NCBI RefSeq assembly: GCF_008386585.1
Contig: NZ_VUOB01000016.1
Coordinates: forward strand, 1 to 53,076
DNA from: Solihabitans fulvus
GTDB lineage: Bacteria > Actinomycetota > Actinomycetes > Mycobacteriales > Pseudonocardiaceae
DNA length: 53,076 nucleotides
Reading direction: 5' to 3'
Shown: piece by piece, positions 16,886-24,802 of the stretch
How the letters are laid out: each line of letters opens with the position of its first letter
Position numbering within the stretch: position 1 is the first letter of the stretch
Program-made: the position numbers and the translations under genes
The notes under the pieces: generated by a model
What the model was told of the DNA's origin: nothing
Databases searched by the model: none
What the model saw: the letters and a program-made list of their open reading frames with translations, nothing else

Positions 16886-17602
16886 GTGAGCCAGGAGCAG
16901 AACGAGATCGTCGAAGGTGACGAGCGCGCCCCAAACGACGGCGCGGTCGACGCCGACCACGCGGCTTCCGTGGACGTCGGACGCGTGTTCGCGCTGTCCG
17001 ACGGGGTGTTCGCTATCGCGGCGACCCTGCTGGTGTTGGAGATCAGGCTGCCGGACGGCCTTGACCACCAACAGTTCCTGCACGCGCTCGGCGACACCGT
17101 GCCGGCGCTGCGCGGCTATCTGATCAGCTTTCTGGTCATCGGCCAGCTGTGGCTTGGCCACCACCGGCAGTTCCGCGCGCTGCTGGTGGTCAGCCCTCGG
17201 GTGGCGAGACTGAACCTGGTGCTCCTCGGGCTGGTCGCGCTGCTGCCGTTCCCCACGGCGCTGCTGTCCAGGTACGAGAGCGAGCACGCGTCGGTGGCGC
17301 TCTACTCGGTGAACGTCGCGGCGATCTTCCTGACACAGGCGGCGATCGCGGCGCTGACGGCGCACCGGAACGAGGTGCGGGGCCTGACCGACCGCAGGGC
17401 CCGCCAGGTGTGGCTGGTCCGGTCGGCCGCACCGGCTGCGGTCTTCCTGCTCTCCGTTCCGGCCGCGCTGCTGGTGGAGCCCTCGCTGGTGCTGTACGCC
17501 TGGATCGTGGTGTTCCTGGCGCTTGGCCAGGGCACTCGCCTACTGGCCAAGCCGCGCGACCGGGTGGTCGCGCCGGCCGAGACGCCCGGGGATCCGGCCT
17601 AG
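16886..17602 (+). CDS. TMEM175/DUF1211-family potassium channel-like membrane protein
   Basis: This 238-residue membrane protein has about six helices. The first helix carries the family signature RVFALSDGVFAIAATLLVLEI (split at RVFALSDGVFAI), where the usual Phe of FSDG is Leu. Prokaryotic TMEM175 proteins are tetrameric potassium-selective leak channels in the cytoplasmic membrane (family knowledge). The start GTG 16886 has no Shine-Dalgarno, but TAAGCT (16874-16879) lies exactly 6 nt upstream, so a leaderless message is likely. Its TAG stop shares a CTAG with the stop of the convergent SIMPL gene. A potassium importer-like gene is nearby at 18277. Confidence 0.85.
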   Translation: MSQEQNEIVEGDERAPNDGAVDADHAASVDVGRVFALSDGVFAIAATLLVLEIRLPDGLDHQQFLHALGDTVPALRGYLISFLVIGQLWLGHHRQFRALLVVSPRVARLNLVLLGLVALLPFPTALLSRYESEHASVALYSVNVAAIFLTQAAIAALTAHRNEVRGLTDRRARQVWLVRSAAPAAVFLLSVPAALLVEPSLVLYAWIVVFLALGQGTRLLAKPRDRVVAPAETPGDPA

Positions 17603-18219
17603 TCCAGCAGCGTCCACGCGGCCGTGCACCTGACCGAGACGGTGACCAGCTGCGGCACGTGGTTGAGCTGGCTGGTGTCCGGCAGGCCCCCGCCGCCCGG
17701 CCCCGCGGCGGCCATGGCGTACGAGCGGTTGAAGCCGCCCTGGTCGGCGGTGCCGTCGGTCAGTCGGGACAGCGGACCGAGCCGCGCGCCGAGCGCCATC
17801 GCGTAGCCCTGGGCCCGCGTGCGGGCGTCGGCGACGGCCAGCCGCTGCGCCTCCCTGGTGGCCTCGGCTTTGTCCGACAGCTCCCAGTGCGGGCCGTTCA
17901 GCCAGCCGGGTTCGGCGATGATCAGCCTGGCCAGCAGCTCGGCGAGCGCGTCGGGGTCGGTGATCCGCAGCGTGTAGTCCTGCGTCGCCCTCGAGCCTGC
18001 GCGCCGATCGCCGGCCCAGTTGTCGTACACGGCCAGCCTGCGCGACCGGACCTCCACACCCGACCTGTCGAGCAGCTCCTCGACGGCCGCGACCTTGCCG
18101 GACAGCTGGGTCACCGCGTCCGTGCGGTCGGTGCCGGTCGCCTCGAAGGTCACCGAGAGCTGTGCGCGGTCGGCGGTCCGCTCGACCTCGCCGGTCCCGG
18201 TCGTCACCACTTCTGCCAT
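17599..18219 (-). CDS. SIMPL-domain (DUF541) protein
   Basis: This protein of 206 residues belongs to the SIMPL family (DUF541, YggE/BP26-like). It begins EVVTTGTGEVERTADRAQLSVTFEATG and contains AVADARTRAQGYAMALGARLG, both conserved. The function is not established; BP26 forms ring-shaped channels and YggE is linked to oxidative stress (family knowledge). I see no signal peptide, which is unusual because many relatives are secreted. The start ATG 18219 is preferred to a TTG 12 nt upstream. Its stop overlaps that of the convergent TMEM175-like gene by sharing CTAG. Confidence 0.82.
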   Translation of the reverse strand: MAEVVTTGTGEVERTADRAQLSVTFEATGTDRTDAVTQLSGKVAAVEELLDRSGVEVRSRRLAVYDNWAGDRRAGSRATQDYTLRITDPDALAELLARLIIAEPGWLNGPHWELSDKAEATREAQRLAVADARTRAQGYAMALGARLGPLSRLTDGTADQGGFNRSYAMAAAGPGGGGLPDTSQLNHVPQLVTVSVRCTAAWTLLD

Positions 18220-18276
18220 GCCGCCAGCCAACTCGCCGGGCCGGCCACGCGCAACGATCGCTGACCATCCGCGTGT

Positions 18277-20145
18277 CTAGCGGTGGAGGTAGAGGCCCTT
18301 AGACAACGGCATGCGCCGGTCGGTCGGCGGCGTCGGACGCTGGCCGAGCCGGAAGCGCAACCGGCACACCACCGCCGAGGTCGTGCGGCCGACGTGCCTG
18401 GCCACCACCGCGCCGCGCCGGTTGCCCAGCAGGCGCTGCCATGGTCTGGCCTGCTCGATCTCGCCGATCAGCACGACGACCCGTTCGTCGGTCAGCGAGC
18501 GGACGTACGCCGCGACCGGCGGCCCGAGCACCCGGTGCGCCGAGTCGAGCAGCACCAGCGGGACGTCCGGCTGCCACTCCTCCCATTCGCGCTGCAACCG
18601 CCGCGCCTGCTCCTGCTCGTCGTCGAAGCTCACGTGCACCGCGATCACCGTGTCCCCCATGGACAGCGCGGCGGACAGGCTCTCCGAGGTCAGGCGGGTG
18701 ATGCCGACGACGGGGACGACCACGACGCACCCGGTCCGCCTTGGCCGGTCCGGCACGGCGCCGACGCCGATCAGCTCGCCGATCCGGTTGTACGCCCTGC
18801 GCACCGCCATCAGCAGCAGCACGAGCACCGGGATCACCAGCACGATCAGCCAGGCGCCCGCCAGGAACTTCGACGCGGTCACGTCGACGAGCGCGGCGAC
18901 GGTCAGCAGCGCGCCGAAGCCGTTGAGCAGCGCACGGCCGAGCCAGTTCCTGCCGCGTTCGGCCAGCCAGTGCCGCACCATGCCGACCTGGGCGAGCGCG
19001 AAGCCGACGAAGACCCCGATCGCGAACAGCGGTACCAGCACGTCCACCCGTCCCCTGGTGACCGCGAGCAGCACGCCGGCAAGCACCGCGAGCACCAGCA
19101 CGCCGTGCCGGTGCACCATCCGGTCGGCGCGCAGCCCGAACACGTGCGGCAGGTAGCCGTCGCGGGCGAGCTTCGCGGCCAGCACGGGCAGCCCGCCGAA
19201 CGAGGTGTTCGCGGCCAGCGCCAGCAACAGCACCGTGGCCAGCTGCACCACCAGGTACACGGCGCCGTTGCCGAACGAGCCCTCGGTGATCAGGGACAGC
19301 ACCGAGCGGCCGTCCACCGGCCTGATGTCGAACTTCTGGATCAGCACGGCGAGCCCGATCAGCAGCACGCCGAGCAGCAGCCCGAGCCACGCCTCGGCGC
19401 GGCGGGCCCGCGCGCGGCGCGGGGCGCGGAAGGACGGCGTCGCGTTGGCGATCGCCTCGATGCCGGTCAGCGCGGAACAGCCGTTGCCGAACGCGGCCAG
19501 CACCAGCAGCAGCCCGACCGACCCGACACCGACCGGCTGGGTGGTCTCGGGCAGGGCGTGCAGCGGCGCGCCGCGGACCAGCCCGACGACGATCACCGCG
19601 AGCACGGACGCGACGAAGATCGCGGCGGGAACGGCGAACAGCTTGGCGCTCATCGCCACGCCCCGCAGGTTCACCAGCGTCACCAGGAGCAGCACCAGCA
19701 GGCACAGCTCGGTGGTCCACGGCAGCAGCGCGGGAAACGCCGAGGTCAGCGCGGCCACGCCGGCCGCGACCGACACGGCGACGTTGAGCACGTAGTCGAC
19801 GACGAGGGAGGCAGCGGCGACCAGCCCGGCGCGGCGGCCGAGGTGGGTGGTGGCCACGGTGTAGGCGCCGCCGCCGTCCGGGAAGGCGGTGATCACCTGG
19901 CGGTAGCAGGCGACCAGGACGCCGAGCAGCAGGACAACGAGGAGCGTGACGGGCAGCGTCCAGCCGATCCCGGCGATGCCGGCCCCGGCGAGTACCAGGA
20001 CCACGGCCTCCGGCCCGTAGGCCACCGACGCGATCGCGTCGAGCCCGAGGCCGGCCATGCCGGTGACGGCGGTCAGCCGGTGCCGTTGGTCGCCGAGGCT
20101 CGCCGACGGCGGCTCGGCCGCCTTCGCTGCTAGTTGCGCTGTCAC
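18277..20145 (-). CDS. APC-superfamily permease resembling KimA-type potassium importers
   Basis: This is a 622-residue transporter with about 12 membrane helices and a C-terminal cytoplasmic domain of roughly 150 residues. The start of helix 1, GLDAIASVAYGPEAVVLVLA, and FPDGGGAYTVATTHLGRRAG match KimA (YdaO)-like proteins of the APC/KUP group, which import potassium with protons. The C-terminal part (VVVPVVGITRLTSESLSAAL, then VVLIGEIEQARPWQRLLGNRRG) resembles their nucleotide-binding-like tail. GTG 20145 fits the family length, but the frame stays open to 20277 and neither start has a Shine-Dalgarno. The TMEM175-like channel nearby suggests a potassium theme. Amino-acid transport is the alternative. 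Confidence 0.75.
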   Translation of the reverse strand: MTAQLAAKAAEPPSASLGDQRHRLTAVTGMAGLGLDAIASVAYGPEAVVLVLAGAGIAGIGWTLPVTLLVVLLLGVLVACYRQVITAFPDGGGAYTVATTHLGRRAGLVAAASLVVDYVLNVAVSVAAGVAALTSAFPALLPWTTELCLLVLLLVTLVNLRGVAMSAKLFAVPAAIFVASVLAVIVVGLVRGAPLHALPETTQPVGVGSVGLLLVLAAFGNGCSALTGIEAIANATPSFRAPRRARARRAEAWLGLLLGVLLIGLAVLIQKFDIRPVDGRSVLSLITEGSFGNGAVYLVVQLATVLLLALAANTSFGGLPVLAAKLARDGYLPHVFGLRADRMVHRHGVLVLAVLAGVLLAVTRGRVDVLVPLFAIGVFVGFALAQVGMVRHWLAERGRNWLGRALLNGFGALLTVAALVDVTASKFLAGAWLIVLVIPVLVLLLMAVRRAYNRIGELIGVGAVPDRPRRTGCVVVVPVVGITRLTSESLSAALSMGDTVIAVHVSFDDEQEQARRLQREWEEWQPDVPLVLLDSAHRVLGPPVAAYVRSLTDERVVVLIGEIEQARPWQRLLGNRRGAVVARHVGRTTSAVVCRLRFRLGQRPTPPTDRRMPLSKGLYLHR

Positions 20146-20147
20146 GT

Positions 20148-20236
20148 CCGCACTGTGCGGCGGTCCGCCGGGTCCGCGGCCGACGTTGACGGGGTGTTGA
20201 CCCCGATGCGGTGGATCCGGACGGGATGTTGACACC
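20148..20236. promoter_or_regulatory. Palindrome and direct repeats upstream of the KimA-like gene
   Basis: The palindrome CCGCACTGTGCGG (20148-20160) abuts the chosen start codon. Upstream are two direct repeats, GACGGGGTGTTGACCCC (20188-20204) and GACGGGATGTTGACACC (20220-20236), matching at 15 of 17 positions and 32 bp apart. These look like regulator sites. I looked for a ydaO (c-di-AMP) riboswitch, which often precedes such genes, and saw no matching core. Confidence 0.4.
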
Positions 20237-20359
20237 GTGGGTGAACTGCGCCATAGGTCCGACTCGGCGTCGGCCACCCGGTCGGGTGACCGGCGACACG
20301 CCGTAGCGGTGTCTGGCCGAATATCGGGCGAACGCTAGAGATGTGGATACGGTGCGAGC

Positions 20360-21553
20360 GTGGACCCGGTGCGCAACCCGTTCGCCCCAGGAGCCGGCCA
20401 GCGCCCGCCCGAGCTGGCCGGGCGGGACAGGGAGCTGAGCGCCTTCGACGTGGTGCTCGAACGGGTCGCCAGGGGCCGCCCGGAACGCAGCCTGGTGCTC
20501 ACCGGGCTGCGCGGGGTCGGCAAGACCGTGCTGCTCGGCGAGCTGCGTTCGATGGCGGTCCGGCGGGGCTGGGGCGCCGGCAAGATCGAGGCCCGCCCGG
20601 AGTCCGGCCTGCGCAGGCCGCTGTCGGCGGCGCTGCACCGGGCGATCCGCGAGCTGGCCGTCCGGCACCGCGCGCCGGAGCGGGTCGAGGCTGTGCTCGG
20701 CGTGCTGAAGGCGTTCGCGCTGCGCGCCAACCCGGACAACGCCAAGCTGCGCGACCGGTGGCAGCCCGGCATCGACGTGCCGGCCGCGCAGGGCAGGGCG
20801 GACTCCGGGGACATCGAGATCGACCTGGTCGAGCTGTTCACCGACGTGGCCGAGCTGGCCAAGGACGTCGGCGCCGGTGTCGCGCTGCTGATCGACGAGA
20901 TGCAGGACGTGCAGGCCGAGGACATCTCGGCGCTGTGCGCGGCCTGCCACGAGCTGTCCCAGTCCGGCGCGCCGCTGGTCGTGGTCGGCGCGGGGCTGCC
21001 GCACCTGCCCGCGCTGCTGTCGGCGAGCAAGTCGTATTCGGAGCGGCTGTTCCGGTACGTGCGCATCGACCGGCTGTCGCGCGGGGAGGCCGACCGCGCG
21101 GTTCTCGCCCCGATCGAGCGAGAGGACGCTGGCATCGACGCGCACGCGCTGGACGCGCTGTTCGACGCCTCCGGCGGCTATCCGTACTTCATCCAGTCCT
21201 ACGCGAAGGCCGCGTGGGACGCCGCGCCCGGCGACCCGATCACCGCCGAGGACGTCGCGGTGTCCGCGCAGGAGGCCGAGACCGAGCTGGCCGTCGGGTT
21301 CTTCGGCTCGCGCTACGAGCGGGCGACGCCCGCCGAGCGGGAGTACCTGCGGGCCATGGCCGAGCTGACCGACGGCAAGGACGCCGGGGTGAACACCACT
21401 CAGGTCGCCGAGCACCTCGGCCGCAAGCCGTCCTCGCTGTCGCCGGCGCGGGACAGCCTGATGAAGAAGGGGCTGGTGTACTCGGCCGAGCGCGGTCAGA
21501 TCGCGTTCACCGTGCCGCACTTCGGCCGCTTCCTGCTTGGCCGCGAGGACTGA
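20360..21553 (+). CDS. AAA/STAND-like P-loop ATPase with C-terminal winged-helix domain
   Basis: This ATPase of 397 residues is of the ORC/MalT-like kind. Walker A GLRGVGKT is near 49-56 and Walker B LLIDEMQD near 177. A sensor-like VVVGAGLP follows, then the lid with GGYPYFIQSYAKAAWD. The C-terminal ~80 residues (NTTQVAEHLGRKPSSLSPARDSLMKKGLVYSAERGQIAF, in parts) form a winged helix that could bind DNA. The start GTG 20360 has no clear Shine-Dalgarno, but TACGGT lies exactly 6 nt upstream, suggesting a leaderless message. It stands alone, divergent from the transporter. The role is unknown; such proteins are widespread in actinomycetes. Confidence 0.82.
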   Translation: MDPVRNPFAPGAGQRPPELAGRDRELSAFDVVLERVARGRPERSLVLTGLRGVGKTVLLGELRSMAVRRGWGAGKIEARPESGLRRPLSAALHRAIRELAVRHRAPERVEAVLGVLKAFALRANPDNAKLRDRWQPGIDVPAAQGRADSGDIEIDLVELFTDVAELAKDVGAGVALLIDEMQDVQAEDISALCAACHELSQSGAPLVVVGAGLPHLPALLSASKSYSERLFRYVRIDRLSRGEADRAVLAPIEREDAGIDAHALDALFDASGGYPYFIQSYAKAAWDAAPGDPITAEDVAVSAQEAETELAVGFFGSRYERATPAEREYLRAMAELTDGKDAGVNTTQVAEHLGRKPSSLSPARDSLMKKGLVYSAERGQIAFTVPHFGRFLLGRED

Positions 21554-21826
21554 GCGCTCCCGCGCCGGCCATCCCTGCCGTGACCAGGCGAATCGCTTTG
21601 TCTACGGCTGTCTAGCAGTGGATCTAGAGAAACGGATCGTAAACGGACGTGCCTGTCCGGCTGAAGCGAGTGTCTGACGGGTTAACTTGAGGCGACACGC
21701 GACATGACCGACGATTCGCCGGTCTGTGCCCCATCTCACCGGACAAACGGGTGCACGGACGAGGTCATCGGGTGCATACTTGGGCCACGGCTCCACCACA
21801 GAGATTTTGAGAGGGATGTAAAAGCG
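21554..21826 (+). promoter_or_regulatory. Upstream region of the 48-residue protein
   Basis: These 273 bp hold no gene. The sequence becomes AT-richer towards its end, with a likely -10 CATACT (21775-21780, preceded by TG) and a weak GTGCAC 18 bp upstream. This would give a leader of about 40 nt before the small gene. Confidence 0.4.
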
Positions 21827-21973
21827 ATGAACATCGCAGCGAAGCTTCGCGCCCGTCGTGTCGAGAACCGCAACCGCAAGGCTGTGGACCGCGCGATCGC
21901 AGGCGCGGCTACGCCGGCCATGCGCCACGAGCTCATGGTTATCGCCCAGGCCCAGGTGACCACCCTCCGCTGA
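21827..21973 (+). CDS. Conserved 48-residue basic protein, function unknown
   Basis: The ORF begins MNIAAKLRARRVENRNRK and continues AVDRAIAGAATPAMRHELMVIAQAQ. It is strongly basic in the first half and predicted mostly helical. GAGAGGGA lies 10-12 nt upstream of the ATG. The frame is open further upstream (from 21704), but that part has no coding character. I recall similar short proteins in Pseudonocardiales, so I call it real, but I know of no function. It has its own promoter-like region and a hairpin terminator downstream, so it is a single-gene transcript. The positive face could bind nucleic acid or membrane (inference only). Confidence 0.7.
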   Translation: MNIAAKLRARRVENRNRKAVDRAIAGAATPAMRHELMVIAQAQVTTLR

Positions 21974-22051
21974 CCCAGTCACGCGAAGCGGCGCCCGATC
22001 GACACCGGGTCACGCCCTGCCGCCTAGCGAGACTCATGGGGGGACGATTCG

Positions 22052-22082
22052 GCCTCCGGCACACCTCCCGCGTGCCGGAGGC
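22052..22082 (+). terminator. Terminator after the 48-residue protein gene
   Basis: The perfect 11-bp arms GCCTCCGGCAC (22052-22062) and GTGCCGGAGGC (22072-22082) flank a 9-nt loop, about 80 bp downstream of the small gene's stop. No T tract follows. Confidence 0.6.
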
Positions 22083-22112
22083 TGAGTCATATCTAGACCC
22101 TGTGTAACCAAA

Positions 22113-22126
22113 GTGATGCGGCTCAC
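22113..22126. promoter_or_regulatory. CRP-like binding site
   Basis: GTGATGCGGCTCAC is a perfect GTGA-N6-TCAC palindrome, flanked by A at both outer positions, so it differs from TGTGA-N6-TCACA at one outer base. This is the consensus for CRP/Cmr proteins in both E. coli and mycobacteria (established knowledge). The nearest rightward transcript would be the possible small RNA at 22130-22225 or the acetyltransferase at 22367. Confidence 0.6.
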
Positions 22127-22176
22127 ATCCTAGTGGGGGTGTAACAGTCCCCGATCGTGTGCCGATGTTCCGGGTG

Positions 22177-22221
22177 ACCCCGCGATGCTGTCGGACCCCC
22201 GACCTGGCAGCACCGCGGGGT
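22177..22221 (+). terminator. Large hairpin, possible small-RNA terminator
   Basis: The arms 22177-22190 (ACCCCGCGATGCTG) and 22208-22221 pair along 14 bp with one mismatch. The loop folds again as TCGG-ACCC-CCGA. Three T residues follow. No gene ends nearby on this strand (the 48-residue gene has its own hairpin at 22052), so this may end a short transcript that starts near the CRP-like site. Confidence 0.45.
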
Positions 22222-22366
22222 TTCCCATGTCCGGCCGAGGCCACCCGCCGACGTGGACCCCGGCCAGGTAGCCGCCCGGCGCCTCGCGAGTCGCCTCGCG
22301 AGTCAGAGTCACCTGCCCGACGAGGTGACCTGCCCGACGAGTCGGCACGGTCGTAAGGTGGGCGAC

Positions 22367-22939
22367 GTGTCCGAGACCATCGTGGCCGCCACCGTCCGCC
22401 AGTCCCGACCAGAGGACCGCGAGACGATTCTCGGCCTCATCGAGAGCAACTCGCGGGAAGCCCTGACCGAACAGGACCGCGACGCGTACGGGTTCGTGCA
22501 GGGCGACTTCACCGCCTCGTCGCTGGCCGCGCTGGAGGCCGACACCGGCGTCGTGGTCGTCGAGGTGTCCGGGAAGGTCGTCGGCTTCGCCGGCACCAGC
22601 CAGAACCTGGCCGCCGGCAACGGTCCCCTCGCGGAACTGCTCGGCCAACTGGACCAACTGACCCTGCACGGCCGCCCGGTCAGCGAACTGCGGCCAGCCG
22701 TGTACGGCCCGGTCGTGGTCGACAGGGCGTACCGGGGCAAGGGCCTGCTGCGGTCGCTGTTCGAGGGAGTGCTCGGCGTGTTGGCCGGCAAGGCCGACGT
22801 CGGCGTGCTGTTCGTCGAGGACAGCAACCGACACTCGATGGCCGTGCACGTGAACGGGCTCGGCATGGAATGCATCGGCGGCTTCGAACTCGACGGGCGC
22901 GGCTACTCGATCCTGGCGTTTCCGGTGCCCCGTGGCTGA
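22367..22939 (+). CDS. GNAT-family N-acetyltransferase
   Basis: This GNAT enzyme has 190 residues. The acetyl-CoA loop is in VVVDRAYRGKGLLRSLFEGVL (core RAYRGKGL), preceded by YGPVVVD and followed by VGVLFVEDSNRHSMAVHVNGLGMECIG (in parts), the usual strand-helix end. GTG 22367 has TAAGGT (22354-22359) 7 nt upstream and a GGTGGG stretch between, so the message is leaderless or nearly so. The next gene starts inside its last codons (8-nt overlap), implying coupling with the methyltransferase. The substrate is unknown. Confidence 0.85.
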   Translation: MSETIVAATVRQSRPEDRETILGLIESNSREALTEQDRDAYGFVQGDFTASSLAALEADTGVVVVEVSGKVVGFAGTSQNLAAGNGPLAELLGQLDQLTLHGRPVSELRPAVYGPVVVDRAYRGKGLLRSLFEGVLGVLAGKADVGVLFVEDSNRHSMAVHVNGLGMECIGGFELDGRGYSILAFPVPRG

Positions 22940-23723
22940 GCGGCCGACGTGGAGCCCGGAGACGGTCGACGTGGACCGGCCGAACGCGGCACGGATGTAC
23001 GACTACTTTTTGGGCGGGTCACACAACTTCGCCGTCGACCGGGAGGCCGCGCGGAACGCGGCGCAGGCGTTTCCCGGGATGGCGGCCATCCTGCGCACCA
23101 ACCGGACGTTCCTGCGCCGGTCCGTGCGGTACCTCGCCGAGCAGGGCGTCGACCAGTTCCTCGACCTCGGCTCGGGCATCCCGACCGTCGGCAACGTGCA
23201 CGAGATCGCCCGCGACGCGAACGTCGTGTACGTCGATGTTGAGCCGATCGCGGTGGCGCACGCGCAGACGATCCTCGACGACATGCCGAGAACCCTGGCG
23301 GTCCAGGCCGACCTGCGCAGCCCCGAGGCGATCCTGTCCAGCCCCGAGGTGCGGGCGCTGATCGACTTCGACCGACCGGTCGGCGTGCTCATGGTGGCGG
23401 TGCTGCACTTCGTGCCCGAACGCGACGACCCGGCCGGAATCATTGCCAGGTATCGGGATGCACTCGCGCCGGGCAGTCATCTCGTTGTGTCGCACGGCAC
23501 CCAGGAGGGTCTGTCCGCCGCCGAACGCGCCGACTTCGAGGCGGTGAAGAGCATCTACGACCGCACCGCCAGCCCGGTCACCGTGCGCACCCCGGCGGAC
23601 ATCGCGTCCTGGTTCGACGGTTTCGAGCTGGTGGAACCGGGCGTGGTTCGGCTGTCCGAATGGCGGCCGGACGGGGACACGGAGTGGACGCCGTGGTTCG
23701 CGGGAGTCGGCAGGAAGCCGTAG
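22932..23723 (+). CDS. DUF574-type SAM-dependent methyltransferase
   Basis: This protein has 263 residues and belongs to the S-adenosyl methyltransferase family PF04672, which is abundant in actinomycetes. The signature RPNAARMYDYFLGGSHNF is at 17-34, motif I is FLDLGSGIPTVGNVHE, and a following acidic residue lies in VVYVDVEP. Members often occur near secondary-metabolite genes and act on small molecules, but most are uncharacterised. GTG 22932 overlaps the acetyltransferase end by 8 nt, so the two are coupled and may act on the same substrate. It ends 7 bp from the convergent PIN-domain gene. Confidence 0.88.
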   Translation: MAERPTWSPETVDVDRPNAARMYDYFLGGSHNFAVDREAARNAAQAFPGMAAILRTNRTFLRRSVRYLAEQGVDQFLDLGSGIPTVGNVHEIARDANVVYVDVEPIAVAHAQTILDDMPRTLAVQADLRSPEAILSSPEVRALIDFDRPVGVLMVAVLHFVPERDDPAGIIARYRDALAPGSHLVVSHGTQEGLSAAERADFEAVKSIYDRTASPVTVRTPADIASWFDGFELVEPGVVRLSEWRPDGDTEWTPWFAGVGRKP

Positions 23724-23730
23724 CGGACGG

Positions 23731-24297
23731 TCAGAGTCGCGTTCGGCAGGCCGCGGCGAATCGGGGACAGCCATGGCCCTGGCTGCCGAGAATGACGAGC
23801 AGGTCGGCCACCGACCTCGGCTCCCTGCGATAGCGCGAAACCTGCCGGTGCAGCGAGGACATCACCGTGCCGGGCGACAGATCGAGCTGATCGAGCAGGA
23901 AGTCGTCCTGGTGGACCACCGCGGTGTCGTACGGGCTCGTCGACGCTGTCGGGAAATCCCTCAGGTTGTCCGTGACCAAGGTCTCTGCACCGCCCCGGAT
24001 GGCCGCCGCGAGCACATGCCGATCCTTGGGGTGATTGGTCATCGCCTCGATCAAGGATTGGTAGCCGGTGACTTCGGCGTCAGGAAAGTGTGCCTTCATC
24101 TGTCCCAACCGGTGCTCGATCTGGCCGTCGGTGGCACCTCGCCGGCGCAGATTCACTGCCAGCTCGGTCAACACCGACGACGACCACAGCGGGCGGTAGA
24201 CACCGGACTCGGCCAACGTGAGCACTGTGTCGCGGAGGTAGGACTTCAGTAGCACACAGGTATCGAAAAAGACGGGGTACAAGGCGGATCCGGTCAC
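23731..24297 (-). CDS. PIN-domain ribonuclease toxin
   Basis: This 188-residue protein has an N-terminal PIN domain. The acidic residues expected around the metal are visible: FFDTCVLL (Asp near 12), SSSVLTELAVNL (Glu), KDRHVLAAAI (Asp) and VTDNLRDFP (two Asp). PIN toxins cut RNA, commonly tRNA or mRNA. The C-terminal part (LSSLHRQVSRYRREPRSVADLLVIL-like) is an accessory helical tail. GTG 24297 overlaps the antitoxin stop as GTGA, the classical arrangement for a toxin-antitoxin pair with the antitoxin first. Confidence 0.83.
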   Translation of the reverse strand: MTGSALYPVFFDTCVLLKSYLRDTVLTLAESGVYRPLWSSSVLTELAVNLRRRGATDGQIEHRLGQMKAHFPDAEVTGYQSLIEAMTNHPKDRHVLAAAIRGGAETLVTDNLRDFPTASTSPYDTAVVHQDDFLLDQLDLSPGTVMSSLHRQVSRYRREPRSVADLLVILGSQGHGCPRFAAACRTRL

Positions 24298-24785
24298 CTT
24301 TCCCCGTCGTCCACGGGTAGTCGCTCGAACGGCACGTCGAGTGGCAGGTCGTACAGCCCGTCTGCCTCGCCGTCGCGAACCATCTGGTCCAGACCGGCCG
24401 CACGCGCACGGTGGGAGCGTTCCTGGTAGGCGAGAACATCCGCCAACCGCAGGCGACGATGACGATTGGGCTGGTCGAACGGAATCTCGCCCGCTTCGAG
24501 CAGCCGGACGAGGGTCGGCCGCGAGATGCCGAGCAGCTGGGCGGCCTCACTGGTCGTCAGCACGGTGTGGTGCGGCGCGATCGTGATGGCCAGACCCTGC
24601 GACATCGCCCGCACGACATCGCGAAGAACCTCGAAGATCTCCTCGGGAAGATCGAGGCGAACCCCGTCGGGTCCGACCAGCGCAGCTCTCCCGTCCCGCT
24701 CGGGAGTCAGTAACGACAACACGTTCGAGAGGCGTTCGGGTTGGGCCGGAGGCATCACCGTGCGTTCGCTCATCGTTGCGACCAT
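24294..24785 (-). CDS. HTH antitoxin partner of the PIN toxin
   Basis: This 163-residue protein has an excisionase/MerR-type helix-turn-helix at about 73-120: TTSEAAQLLGISRPTLVRLLE then NRHRRLRLADVLAYQERS (quoted in parts). The N-terminal 70 residues may form the dimerisation part, and the acidic C-terminus (DLPLDVPFERLPVDDGE) probably wraps the toxin. ATG 24785 has TAGTCT (24792-24797) exactly 6 nt upstream, so the operon is probably leaderless; an ATG four codons later is possible. Two tandem 9-bp repeats at 24803-24820 overlap the -35 region and may be the autoregulatory site. Confidence 0.8.
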   Translation of the reverse strand: MVATMSERTVMPPAQPERLSNVLSLLTPERDGRAALVGPDGVRLDLPEEIFEVLRDVVRAMSQGLAITIAPHHTVLTTSEAAQLLGISRPTLVRLLEAGEIPFDQPNRHRRLRLADVLAYQERSHRARAAGLDQMVRDGEADGLYDLPLDVPFERLPVDDGER

Positions 24786-24802
24786 GCCATCAGACTAGCC
24801 CG

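Larger units (their letters stand above)
22083..22366. other. Structured intergenic stretch
   Basis: Together with the preceding terminator this makes a 393-bp gap between genes. It contains a CRP-like palindrome (22113-22126), a TGTAAC element on each side of it (22103 and 22140), a GGGG/CCCC pairing (about 22135-22153), a strong hairpin (22177-22221) followed by TTTCCC, and at the far right a leaderless -10 for the next gene. No protein gene is convincing. A short non-coding RNA is possible. Confidence 0.4.

Noticed and set aside
20146..20359. ydaO (c-di-AMP) riboswitch before the KimA-like gene
   Set aside because: The conserved core sequences could not be found by eye in the minus-strand leader. 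Only repeats and a palindrome are present.
18299..21520. A 1073-codon minus-strand open frame spanning the transporter and the ATPase
   Set aside because: It covers two real genes on opposite strands in the wrong frames and has no recognisable domain. Long spurious frames are normal at this GC content.
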